A DNA stretch of 64,000 nucleotides from assembly GCF_002949795.1 (NCBI RefSeq), contig NZ_CP026692.1, forward strand, positions 4,944,545-5,008,544. The letters are read 5' to 3'. This DNA is from Nostoc sp. 'Lobaria pulmonaria (5183) cyanobiont'. GTDB taxonomy: Bacteria; Cyanobacteriota; Cyanobacteriia; Cyanobacteriales; Nostocaceae. Under the pieces are notes generated by a model. That model did no database searches. It saw nothing but the letters and a program-made list of their open reading frames with translations, and had not been told where the DNA came from. Shown here in pieces: positions 8,110 to 18,200 of this stretch. The stretch's first letter is position 1. Each line of letters opens with the position of its first letter. The position numbers and the translations under genes are program-made.

Positions 8110-8201
8110 ATAAACCACCTATTCTAAATCAATAAAACGCTTACGCTGTATTTATTTTGACTTTTGACTTTTGACTTTTGACTTCCGCCTTGCGGTACTA
8201 G
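8100..8201. mobile_element. MITE copy 1 (CTAG-target family)
   Basis: The right end (8179-8201) reads ACTTCCGCCTTGCGGTACTAG, the terminal repeat shared with copies at 19220, 35864 and 48579. The interior carries the TTTTGAC heptamer run and a segment (CAATAAAACGCTTACG) similar to the 19-kb copy. The left end is degenerate (GTAAATAAACCACC). The terminal CTAG overlaps the stop codon TAG of the adjacent permease gene. Confidence 0.6.
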
Positions 8202-9415
8202 GCACTTCTCAAAGCCACAATAGGGTCGAGTTTAGCAGCGCGACGTGCAGGAACAACGCCAAAGAATAAACCAATAGCCCCAGAGACACCAACTGCCATA
8301 GTAATCGCTACAGGAGAAAGACTCGCTTCTAAAGGAGTCAAGGCTCCCACTAATAGGATGCCACTGATGCCAATCGCAGTCCCAACTAAGCCGCCGGCTG
8401 CGGAAACTATTACTGCCTCAATGATGAACTGTAGCAAAATATCTTGCTCAGTTGCGCCGATCGCTTTTCGCAATCCGATTTCTTGGGTGCGTTCGGTGAC
8501 GGAGACTAGCATAATATTCATAATGCCAATGCCGCCGACAAACAAGGATATGCCGGCGATCGCAGCGAGCATAATTGTCAATGCACCTGTGATTTGACCG
8601 ACAGTTTGCAAAGCATCTTTCTGGGTGCGAAGAGTAAAGTCATCTTCACCATTAATTTTGTGCCGTAGACGCAGCAAATTAGTAATTTGAAATTCGGCTG
8701 CATCCACACTATCGGAATCACGAGCAGCAGCAACGAGGTAATCTAAGGCGATACCATAGGGAGAATTCTTGCCTACAAGTCGGTTTGCAGATGTCGTGAT
8801 TGGTATTAGGGCAGCATTATCATAATCTGCTCCCACGCTGGAACCTTTGCTTGTTAACGTCCCAATCACTTGAAAGCTGGTATTTCCAATTCGCAATTGC
8901 TGACCGATAGCGTTACTATTACCAAATAGTTTTTCTGTCAAGTCTCCACCTAGCACAACGACTTGGTTACTTCGCTTGATGTCTACCTCAGAGAAAAACC
9001 TGCCTTTAGCAGTTTCAAAATCCCGCACTGGTAGGAAGGAAGGAGTTGTGCCAATGATGTTGACATCGGTGTTTCTGTTGCGGTAAGTAATCACCTGTCT
9101 GGTGTTTAATTCGGGAGCAACTCCTACTACTGTTGGTACTTGAGAGGCGATCGCTTCTGCATCTTGCAACACTAAAGTTTTTGGCACTTCAAAGGAGATG
9201 CGCTGAGTTTCTCGATTACCTGGCAGTACAAATAGCACATTTGGCCCTAATGACTCCAACTGTTTATTAACGTACTTTTGCCCACCTTCGCCAATCCCAA
9301 TCATGGCAATCACCGAAGCGTTGCCAATAACTATACCCAACATCGTGAGAGCGCTACGCAGTTTATTTGACAGCAGGGTTTTCCCCGCCATATTCATGCT
9401 TTCGAGGAAATTCAT
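8198..9415 (-). CDS. MacB/FtsX-type ABC transporter permease
   Basis: 405 residues. N-terminal TM helix (ALTMLGIVIGNASVIAMIGI), then a large periplasmic domain of the MacB_PCD type (about residues 20-240), then three C-terminal TM helices with the FtsX-type coupling region (SVTERTQEIGLRKAIGA). The last segment (GAIGLFFGVVPARRAAKLDP, then IVALRSA) is the standard MacB/FtsX end. It lacks the ATPase domain fused in E. coli MacB and would need a separate ATP-binding subunit. It lies 19 bp after the adaptor gene and forms an operon with it. Its stop codon TAG is part of a MITE end. Confidence 0.9.
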   Translation of the reverse strand: MNFLESMNMAGKTLLSNKLRSALTMLGIVIGNASVIAMIGIGEGGQKYVNKQLESLGPNVLFVLPGNRETQRISFEVPKTLVLQDAEAIASQVPTVVGVAPELNTRQVITYRNRNTDVNIIGTTPSFLPVRDFETAKGRFFSEVDIKRSNQVVVLGGDLTEKLFGNSNAIGQQLRIGNTSFQVIGTLTSKGSSVGADYDNAALIPITTSANRLVGKNSPYGIALDYLVAAARDSDSVDAAEFQITNLLRLRHKINGEDDFTLRTQKDALQTVGQITGALTIMLAAIAGISLFVGGIGIMNIMLVSVTERTQEIGLRKAIGATEQDILLQFIIEAVIVSAAGGLVGTAIGISGILLVGALTPLEASLSPVAITMAVGVSGAIGLFFGVVPARRAAKLDPIVALRSA

Positions 9416-9434
9416 ATCTTATAGGACTTACGCA

Positions 9435-10904
9435 TTACGAATTATTTTTTTCTTTGGTCTTTTCAATTTTGTAGTCTTTGGGTGGGTTAACAAAAATGCG
9501 ATCGCCTTGTTTAACTCCCTCTAAAATCTGAGTTTGGTCTTGAATTTGTGCCCCAACTGTAATTTCGCGGAACTGGGGTTTATTCTTTGCATCTGGTACG
9601 AGTACGCCAGTTTTACCCTTTTCAGTGACGATTGACACCGTTGGTAACACCAAGGCATTATTAACGCGATCGCCTAAAAAAGTCAGATCCACATTTAAGC
9701 CAGAACGCAGTTTATCTATGCCAGTATCCAGAGCAACCCGCACCTGGAAAGATGTCACACCTTGTTCTATCACTGCTTCGGGAGCAATCAGGCGCACATG
9801 ACCTTTAAAAACTTGGTCGGGATAGGCATCAGCAACAATTTCCACCTGCTGCCCCGGTTTAATTCTGCCAATGTCGGCTTCAGGAACTTGAGCTAATACT
9901 TCTAAACCGCGTGCTACGGCGACAATTGAACTGGAAGTTGCCGATGCACTAGCAGAAGCAGAAGTTGTGGGTGTGACAAACGCGCCGGGTTCGGCATACT
10001 TTTGGGTAACAATTCCCGACAAAGGAGCGCGAATAATAGTATCTTCTAATTGCACTTGCACACCCTTTAACTGAGCCTGAGCAGATGCAACCGCGGCTTG
10101 ACGCTGGGCAATTTCCTCAGAACGGGTTCCATCTTCTAACAGTACCAATGCTGCCCGTGCTTCGTTAACAGCCGCTTGGCGTTGGTCGATTTCCTCACTG
10201 CGAGTGCCACTTTGGACTAACGACAATCGTTTTTTTATTTCTTCTAAACTGGCTTTAGCACTTTTGTCGTCGCTGATGGCTTGATCGAGTAATTGTTTAT
10301 TCTCTGCTCCCTGTTCGTATAGGTATTGATAACGCTTTACCTGTCCACTGGTGTAATTCGCCTTTGCTTGAGCTGCATCAACTTGGGATTGAGATTGAGC
10401 AATCTCTTGGGGACGATTACCAGCCTTAGCTGCGGCTAATTGGGCCTGAGATTGTGCTAATCGCGCCCTAGCTTGAGCGATTTCTTGAGGACGACTACCA
10501 GCCTTAGCTTCCGCTAGCTGTGCTTGACTTTGGGCTAAGTTAGCACGGTACTGGCTCCTTTGAGCCTCAATACTGGCACTATCCATCCGGGCGAGAATTT
10601 GCCCTTGTTGAATGCGATCGCCTTGTTCCACGTATAATTGCGACAGCACTCCGGGGTTCTTCGGACTAATATTTACGCTCTGAACTGGCACGACTTTGCC
10701 ACTAGCTGTAATCCGCAACGTGACGTTTTGTGCTGCTACTGGCACAGTTAATTGAGCAATATCTTCTTTATTTGCCCCTTGATTTACTAAAGTGTAAGTT
10801 GTTATGGTACCCACAACCAAAGCACTCCCCGCCATCAGCCCCACCAGCCAGCGCAATGGATACTTAACTTTGCCAATAACTGGAATTTCTATGTGCGTAG
10901 CCAT
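9435..10904 (-). CDS. HlyD/MacA-type periplasmic adaptor
   Basis: 489 residues. One N-terminal membrane helix (WLVGLMAGSALVVGTITTYT), a biotinyl-lipoyl-like half (ASGKVVPVQSVNISPKNPG), a long alpha-helical hairpin with coiled-coil repeats (AQSQAQLAEAKAG and AQARARLAQSQAQLAAAKAG), the second lipoyl half (APLSGIVTQKYAEPGAF), then beta-barrel and membrane-proximal domains. This is the membrane-fusion protein that bridges an inner-membrane exporter to an outer-membrane channel. The duplicated S-[RN]-P-Q-E-I-A-Q segments in the hairpin show lengthening by tandem duplication. Operon with the downstream permease; similar pairs in Nostoc (DevB/DevC) export envelope components, but the substrate here is unknown. 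Confidence 0.9.
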   Translation of the reverse strand: MATHIEIPVIGKVKYPLRWLVGLMAGSALVVGTITTYTLVNQGANKEDIAQLTVPVAAQNVTLRITASGKVVPVQSVNISPKNPGVLSQLYVEQGDRIQQGQILARMDSASIEAQRSQYRANLAQSQAQLAEAKAGSRPQEIAQARARLAQSQAQLAAAKAGNRPQEIAQSQSQVDAAQAKANYTSGQVKRYQYLYEQGAENKQLLDQAISDDKSAKASLEEIKKRLSLVQSGTRSEEIDQRQAAVNEARAALVLLEDGTRSEEIAQRQAAVASAQAQLKGVQVQLEDTIIRAPLSGIVTQKYAEPGAFVTPTTSASASASATSSSIVAVARGLEVLAQVPEADIGRIKPGQQVEIVADAYPDQVFKGHVRLIAPEAVIEQGVTSFQVRVALDTGIDKLRSGLNVDLTFLGDRVNNALVLPTVSIVTEKGKTGVLVPDAKNKPQFREITVGAQIQDQTQILEGVKQGDRIFVNPPKDYKIEKTKEKNNS

Positions 10905-11706
10905 ATTATAGAAGCCTGTAAATCTTGCTGTATAAGAATATTTTTTAGTTAGAGGAGAAGTGGAAAGTACGGAGTTGTTAAAGCTTTATGATTAAATTTT
11001 TATGAGTCAATTAACAACTAGACGCATAATTCGCTTCACAGTTGCTTAATCTTTCTTCATATTAGGCATTCGTATTTCTGTATGTCTTCACCTAAAAGGG
11101 TGACTTTAGCCACAGCATATTAGTACAATCCTGAACTATTCGTGAGAAACAAGATCCCCAACTTTTTTGAGAAGTTGGGAATCTACGGCGGGCAATTCTC
11201 ACAAATCAGATAGGATTGCTATAGTGCGATCGGGCATTAGTTGCTCTGTATCCTTTTCTTTTCCCTACTCGCTATTTCCCATTCCACATTCCCTATTCCC
11301 TATTCTCTACCCCAAAGGGGTTTGTAATTATTGCTGAAATTGGGTTAATAACCAAGCACCAACTTGACTTTGATTTATTTGACGTTCCAGCACTAAGCTG
11401 ACACCAAAGCTTTAACTGCATTCACTCAAAAGAAACGATCAAAATGTTCTGATGAATCATTCAAAGTTGCTGTAAAAATTACTTAATCCTAAGTAGGTCT
11501 GCGTAAATAATTATCGTTGGGATAAGGCAGTTCTTGCTGGGGGCAGGGAGCAGGAGGAGAGAGGGTTTGAGCCTTATTTACTTTTCTTCACACAGTTTGG
11601 TTTTATTGTGCCGACTTACTTACACAAATAAATTTATATTTCGCTAAATACTTCAGTAGGTAAACTGGGCTACGAACAGCGCAGCCCTTGTTTACCACTC
11701 TGTAGC
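10905..11706. other. Intergenic region with a dispersed inverted repeat
   Basis: 800 bp without a convincing gene. At 11142-11201 lies a nested inverted repeat: GTGAGAA and TTCTCAC flank CCCCAACTTttttgaGAAGTTGGG. It is followed by AATCAGATAGGATTGCTATA (11204-11223), a 20-mer that recurs at 52413-52432. This is a dispersed Nostoc-type repeat. No promoter is identifiable with confidence. Confidence 0.45.
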
Positions 11707-12675
11707 TTATGAAAGCGCTGGTACTGCTTCTAACTTCTCAGCTTTGTTCTTCAATACGGTTGGTAGTTCGCTATTGAACGCCTCACCTTCAACCACTTGC
11801 GATCGGAAACCATCGGGCCCAACTGGAACATCGCCCGTGATGGTGGTGCGATAGAGGACACGCTCGACTTCCAGATGATCCAAGTCTTGAGGGGCTAAAT
11901 GGGAGGTAGCGCGGTTGTCCCAGAACGCAATGTCACCGTTATTCCAGCGGAAGCGGGTGGTGTAGGCGGGCTTGGCGATCTGGTTGAAGAATAACTCAAG
12001 CAGCAGATCGCTCTCTTGTCGTGATACGTCGATAATGTGCGAGGTGAAGCCAGGGTTGACGTACAATGCGCGTTCACCAGTCTCAGGATGAACCCTTACT
12101 ACTGGATGGATTGAAACCAGGGGATTGGCTGCGATGCGCTGGGCAATCTTGCTGTTGCTGGGGAAATTCAAACGCGCATTGAAGCGATGTTCGGCTTTTA
12201 ATGTGTCTGCCAAGGCCCGCAGGGGTGCTGACAGACCCTCATAGGCTGCAACTAGATTTGTCCATTGTGTGTCACCACCGAAGCTAGGGACATTAACCGC
12301 ACGCAAAATTGATGCCGCAGGTGGGTTGACAACTGCTGTAACATCGGTGTGCCAACGGCTCTCGTAGCTGGAACGGCGCAGACCATTGCGCCGCTCGTAA
12401 CGGCTGCGGTCAATGGGCAGGATTTCTGAGAAGCCTTCAATCGGCTCATCTTCGTGGGGATGTGCGTAAGTCACTTCGCCGAAACGAGCCGTGAATGCAA
12501 TCTGTGCCGCATGATCGATGTTTTGACCGCGAAAGAACACGACTTTCCACTTCAATAGTGCTTGACGAATTTCTTTGACTGCATCATCGTGCAAAGGACG
12601 CGACAGGTCTACGCCGCTGATTTCGGCACCGATGAAACCTGCTACCTGTCTGACTTCAATCTGTTTGTTGCTCAT
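11707..12675 (-). CDS. TauD/TfdA-family Fe(II)/2-oxoglutarate dioxygenase
   Basis: 322 residues from ATG 12675, chosen because GGAG lies 7 nt upstream; an in-frame start 17 codons earlier lacks such a site. The iron-binding HxD is in SRWHTDVT, and the distal histidine and 2-oxoglutarate arginine are in the C-terminal part (WDNRATSHLAPQD, then ERVLYRTTITGD). Family members oxidise taurine, alkyl sulfates or related sulfonates, releasing sulfite. No transporter genes for such substrates are nearby, so the substrate is open. The gene is visibly GC-richer than its AT-rich surroundings and has few cyanobacterial codon habits, suggesting acquisition from a proteobacterium. Likely monocistronic. Confidence 0.88.
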   Translation of the reverse strand: MSNKQIEVRQVAGFIGAEISGVDLSRPLHDDAVKEIRQALLKWKVVFFRGQNIDHAAQIAFTARFGEVTYAHPHEDEPIEGFSEILPIDRSRYERRNGLRRSSYESRWHTDVTAVVNPPAASILRAVNVPSFGGDTQWTNLVAAYEGLSAPLRALADTLKAEHRFNARLNFPSNSKIAQRIAANPLVSIHPVVRVHPETGERALYVNPGFTSHIIDVSRQESDLLLELFFNQIAKPAYTTRFRWNNGDIAFWDNRATSHLAPQDLDHLEVERVLYRTTITGDVPVGPDGFRSQVVEGEAFNSELPTVLKNKAEKLEAVPALS

Positions 12676-13326
12676 GTCAATTCTCCATAATTTGATCGAT
12701 AGGGCGGTGTTCGCAAGCGATCGCAATTTAAATTATCGTACTATAAATCGATCGATTTACCGTAGTATTGGTTGCCAGTATTTTAGACTGCTGGAACAAC
12801 GGTCGATTTAGTCCAAGCAAGGGCAAGTTAAAATTCGCAACACAGATTAAGAAGCTTCTTACCGGAGGTAAAAGCAAGCTACCTAATTAAATGTGTATAT
12901 AGCAAGCACTAAATTTTTGCTGCAAGTGCCTTTTTTGAAACTTACAACGATTCCACAATAGCCTCTCTGTATTCTTTGCTACTCACAGGCGTATTCATAA
13001 TATTTTTATATAAACTTTATAAAATCTTTTTATTTATAACACCATTATTTTATTGATTGATTATTTTATACTATAGGAGGACAAAAAACAATTATATTTA
13101 CTATAAGTATAGCTTTACCCAAAGCTGCAAAATAAATACTGGTTAAAAAGAGAATACCTTGTATTTAATTTTTTAATTTGTAAATTTTATAAATAAATAA
13201 TAATTTTAGTCTACTTTCCTATTTCAAGATACTAATTTGATTTTTTCCTTAGCATCAGGCTAATAACAAATTATGATTTGCCTTTTTACCAACGTTGATT
13301 AAGGCTTTGAGGAAATTAAAAACTAT
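12676..13326. other. AT-rich intergenic region
   Basis: 650 bp between divergent genes. Very AT-rich from 13000 to 13326, without a credible reading frame. It must hold the promoters of the dioxygenase (minus) and the glycosyltransferase (plus). I see nothing more specific. Confidence 0.4.
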
Positions 13327-14919
13327 ATGAAAAAGCAATTATCACAGAAATGGACTTTTTCTAAATATTGGTTACGTTTTTTAATTATCATCCTATTAGT
13401 AATAGGCGCATTTTTCCGCTTCGTCAATATTGATAAAAAAATTTATTGGGGTGATGAAGTTTTTTCATCATTACGCATATCTGGCTATACGCAGTCAGAA
13501 ATGAAAACGCAATTAAGTAATGGTCATTTGATTGGCATAGAAGATTTACATAAATACCAGTATCCTAATCCTGAAAAAAATGTAATTGATACAATTAAAG
13601 GGCTTATTTTAGAAGATTCGCAGATTTTGCCACTATACATCTTAATTACCCGGTTTTGGGTAGAGTGCTTTGGCAATTCTATAGCAGCGATCAGAAGTTT
13701 TTCGGCATTTATTAGTCTGCTTACCTTTCCTTGTATTTATTGGCTATGTCAAGAATTATTTGAGTCTTCATTAGTAGGGTGGATAGCCATCGGGTTAGTA
13801 GCTATTTCACCTATTCACATTGTGTATGCACAAGAAGCGCGATCGTATAGTTTAGGGATAGTAGCCATATTAATATCGAGCGTAGCACTGCTGCGAGCCA
13901 TGCGCCTTCAAACAAATGTTAGTTGGTGCATTTATGCAGCAACATTATCAATAGGGTTTTATACTCATCTATTTTTTACCTTGGTTGCTTTTGGACAGGG
14001 AATTTATCTAGTTGTAATCGAAGGTTTCCGATTGAGTAAAATATCGATTTCCTACGTACTATCATTGTTTGCAGGGTTTATAACTTTTGTACCTTGGATT
14101 TGGATTATTATTACCAATCCTCAGCCAGAAGCAGTCACTTGGGCGAATACTAAACAAACATTATTGATGTCAGCTACAAGGTGGGCTGGTATCTTTAGTC
14201 GTGCGTTTATTGATTTAGGTATTAGTCTTAACGAACCGGGAAAACTTAAGTTTGTCTTAATTCCTTTTATTTTAATTATTTTAGCTTTAATCAGCTACTC
14301 AATTTATTTTGTATGTCGAAAAACCTCTAAAAAAGTTTGGTTATTTGTCTTAACCTTGATTGGATCTGTAGGGCTTCCTTTACTGATAACAGATTTCGTC
14401 TTTCAAAAGCGGTTTGCTACTAGTCGATATACCCTTCCTTCAGTTTTAGGTATACAGTTAGCTGTTGCTTACCTATTTACCACTAAGATCGCGTCTATTT
14501 ATACTAAAGCTTGGCAAAAAAAGTTTTGGTCGCTTGTAGCGTTTATGGTAATTATGGGCGGAGTTGTATCTTGTATGGTTCACTCTCAAGCGCAGATTTG
14601 GTGGAACCAAGTGCCTGATAAATACCAAGAATATCCTCAAATTGCTAATATTATTAATCAAGGGAAGAAACCGCTTTTAATTAGTGATGAGGATAACCTT
14701 TTTCCACAGCTACAAGTACTTAGTAAATTAATCGACTCAAAAGTGCAATTTCAAATTGTAGGAAAAAATCAGTTACCAGAGATTAATAACGGCTTTAGTG
14801 ACATATTTTTGTTCTTGTTCGAGCCGTCTGACTTTTTAAAAGCTGGAATTGAAAAAGTTTATAACTCAAAGTTACAGCAGGGAAACCATTATCTCTGGAA
14901 AATAACAAAACCTAATTAA
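13327..14919 (+). CDS. GT-C type membrane glycosyltransferase (family 39-like)
   Basis: 530 residues, about a dozen predicted TM helices. After the first helix (FLIIILLVIGAFFRFVNI) comes the catalytic acidic pair in WGDE (D43, E44), the hallmark of GT-C enzymes that use polyprenyl-phosphate sugars. The motif YAQEARSYSLG near residue 176 is also typical of the PMT_2/ArnT group. The last 100 residues form a soluble tail. It probably adds a sugar to an exported lipid, protein or polysaccharide. No glycan cluster surrounds it, so the acceptor is unknown. Codon use is AT-rich like the flanking DNA. Confidence 0.8.
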   Translation: MKKQLSQKWTFSKYWLRFLIIILLVIGAFFRFVNIDKKIYWGDEVFSSLRISGYTQSEMKTQLSNGHLIGIEDLHKYQYPNPEKNVIDTIKGLILEDSQILPLYILITRFWVECFGNSIAAIRSFSAFISLLTFPCIYWLCQELFESSLVGWIAIGLVAISPIHIVYAQEARSYSLGIVAILISSVALLRAMRLQTNVSWCIYAATLSIGFYTHLFFTLVAFGQGIYLVVIEGFRLSKISISYVLSLFAGFITFVPWIWIIITNPQPEAVTWANTKQTLLMSATRWAGIFSRAFIDLGISLNEPGKLKFVLIPFILIILALISYSIYFVCRKTSKKVWLFVLTLIGSVGLPLLITDFVFQKRFATSRYTLPSVLGIQLAVAYLFTTKIASIYTKAWQKKFWSLVAFMVIMGGVVSCMVHSQAQIWWNQVPDKYQEYPQIANIINQGKKPLLISDEDNLFPQLQVLSKLIDSKVQFQIVGKNQLPEINNGFSDIFLFLFEPSDFLKAGIEKVYNSKLQQGNHYLWKITKPN

Positions 14920-15239
14920 ACCAAGTACACGGGCATATCTAGTGGTTAGGAAACTGCAAGGTGGAAACTAAAAGCAGACAGTTGGCATTTAAATATCGCT
15001 TGTAGGTTAAAAATCAATCCGCTTGGGTTAAGGGTTATTGGTGTAGATAATTGGTTTTTCAAGACACGATAAATCAAAAAGACGTGATAAATCGCGTCTC
15101 TACATTAGGGTTTTGGGCTTATCTGAACTGTATTGGGTTAAAAATTAATATCAATTAGCCTTATGAGTCGCACAGTTAGAGCAAAAATATACTTTAATTA
15201 AACAAATAATTTGAGTATATACTTTTACTGCTGCCGCTT
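14920..15239. other. Intergenic region with a short palindromic repeat
   Basis: 320 bp. Around 15058-15103 the motif ACACGATAAATC is followed by GACGTGATAAATCGCGTCTC, a common Nostoc dispersed palindrome (GACGCGATAAATCGCGTC type). There is no gene. The promoter of the following 1325-residue gene should lie in the AT-rich 15150-15235. Confidence 0.4.
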
Positions 15240-18200
15240 ATGTCATCCCCCCTTGAGCGCCCGCTAAAAATTGAAATCAGACTGCCATCTTCCGATCCTC
15301 AATTATTAGAAGGACTGGATATATGGTTGCGTTTAGGTCTAATATCTGATGCCCAAGTCAGGCAGTTATGTCGAGAGTTTCTGATATGTGCGGTGGTGTT
15401 GCAACCCCAGGTTGAAGCTCAGACAAAGGTAGTATTTGCAACTTCCGACCCCGTGCAGCAGTTGCCCATAGCAGCTTTACAAGCTAGTAGCGGTAAACAA
15501 CCACAACAAAAACCAGCTAAACCCAACTTTATCAGCATAATGTTGCAGTCCTTGGGGGCAGAACTAAGTGTGCGTTGGCTACTTTTTCTAGGGGTTTTCT
15601 TGGTAGTGGTATCCTCTGGGGTACTGGCTGCTAGTCAATGGGCGAGGTTTCCCGCTTCTGGACAGTACGGGGTTTTATTTGCTTATACTTTGAGTTTTTG
15701 GGGATTAAGCTTTTGGGCGACTAGGCAAAATAACCTCAGATTGACGGCTCAGACATTGCTGATTGCCACTCTTTTGTTAGTGCCAGTGAATTTTTGGGCA
15801 ATGGATAGCTTTCGGTTGTGGCAAAATCCTGTGGATTGGATTGTAGTTGCGATCGCCTTTCCTACCCTGACTGCTATAACTGTTTTACTCTCCAAAAATC
15901 AGACTATTTTTACCAATTTACATCCTGGCAAATTACCTCTAGCAAATATTCTAGGGCTGAGTTATCTGCATTGGGGTTGGCAATTAAGAGGATTTCCCTT
16001 AATTGCTGTTTATCTGGCAACGATCGCCACAACTATCATTACCGTTTATCACAATCTTTTCCAACAGCCTCATACTGTCAGTGACGATCGCCGTAGGTTA
16101 AGTATTAGTTTACCTGCTACTGTAATTATTTATTCTTTAATAGTATTGTTGGTGCGGGCAATTTTTGTTACCAAGGTAGATGTCACACTCTTGGGGTTAG
16201 CTATTGGTATTTGCGGCTGGTTGATGATTTGGTTAGCACAGCAGGGAAGGAGAGCAGGGGGGCAGGGGAGCAGGGGAGCAGGGGAGCAGGGGGGCCGGGG
16301 AGCAGGGGAAGCGGGGGAAGTAGGGGAAGTAACATTAATATACTCCTCATCTCCCTTATCTCCCTCATCTCTTTTACTCTGGGAAAGACTTGGGGGCGTT
16401 TTACTCTTTCTAGGTTGGCTGGTATCGGTAGTAAATTATCCTTGGCAAGCAATAGCTGTCAGTGGTTTGGGTTTGTGGTTTGTGGGGAGTCGCTTGCGGC
16501 GTTACAGTTTAAAGCGAGACTTTGCAGGGGTTTTTGTCATCGGCTTAGAGACGATTTTGCTAAGTTGGCGATTAGTACCTGATAACTTACAGAAATTAGC
16601 GATCGCAACTGGTACTCAACTCACCAATTCTCAAAATGAACCTTGGGCGCTGCTGGGTATAGCTTTATTTCCCTACGTAATTTTGATGGTGGCGCTTACA
16701 GATAGTTTGTATCGCAGCCAAAAGCGAGAATTAGCTAAATTTGGCGAACTGCTCACCCTGTTATTTGGAGCTTTTTTAACAACGATCGCTATAGTAAATC
16801 CCACATTGCGATCGCTAAATCTGCTATTTTCTACCGCCACTCTCGCATTCGTTACTCAACGCCGCTCCCCCTCATCCCTTCCCCTGGTATACCTAACTCA
16901 CATCATGGGGGTGCTGACGTTTTGCTTTACCATTAATTGGTTATTCCCCAGCCTGACTCAACAAGCCTGGGCAAGTATTTTATTGGCTCTCATGGTTGCA
17001 GAATGGCGATTTAGCTTGGAGGAAGGACTATGGCAACGTAGTGCATGGGATATCGGTTTAGGATTAGCCGCAGCGAGTTTTTTCCTTTTGTGGATGAATG
17101 CAGAATCATCTTGGTATGGCATCGCTGATAGCCGATCTGATTGGGGAGTTTTATGGCTAGTTACGCCTTTAGCTCTGACGGGTGTTGCCAATGCCACAAT
17201 TATAGAGCGGCAGATTACTAGCCGTTACTTGAGTGTCTTGGCTGTGATAATTGCCCAGCTAGTGACTTTACAACTATCAGGAATCAGATTAATTGGTTTG
17301 GCTGTAGGTGCTGGATTGATGTTTGCAAATACGCGCTATTTGCGAAACCAAGTATCTGCGTTAATTACAGAAGGATTTGTTTTAAGTTTCATTGGGGTGC
17401 TGTTGTGGACGGGTATACCTGGTTTACCTCGCCTAGCGGTAGCAGGTTGGTTTGTCGCTGGAGCGATCGCAACTCTAAGTTTATGGTTAGCGCGGACTGT
17501 TTTAAGCCGACGCGGTAACGAATTAGCAGTTATCTATGCAGCCGCTAGCGATAAATGGGCGATCACCTTATGTGGTTTGGAATTGTTAGGTTTGACACTG
17601 CACTCAGTGCTGATTTACCAAGGGTTTACTACTTCGGGATTTTTGTTCTTAATTGCCACTGCGATCGCTCTGGCAGCCATTGTTTATCGCAGTTGGCGCG
17701 AACCGACAAATTGGGCATTTTATGGGATTGGTTGGTGTTTGGAATTGTTGATTAGCCAGGTGCTAGGGTTGGGGGAACGCTCAATTGTGAGAATTGCAAT
17801 CGCAAACATCGCCTTGGGTTTAATTACTCAACTTGTCGGCGAGTGGTGGCGACGACGACATCAATTAGAAAGGTTTCCTAGCAGTCTGCACATTTTGCCA
17901 TTAATTTATGGTGCATTCAGTATATTGCTACGTTTGAACACCTTCACCGAATGGACAGGGTTGTATTCCTTGGGTGCAGCTTTAATTGTTATTGGCGTGG
18001 GGCGACGGCGCGAAAGCTTTAAACCCCTGCTGTATTTAGGAATTATTGGCGTATCAATTTCTGCTTATGAACTTTTGTTCTATCAAATGTCACAAGCTTC
18101 AGGAGGAGCATTAGGTGATGGATTAATTGCCATGTCTGCCCTTGGCGCGAGTATCATGTATGCTTACCGCATTCTGTCGCCTTGGCTTGTCAGCTACTTC

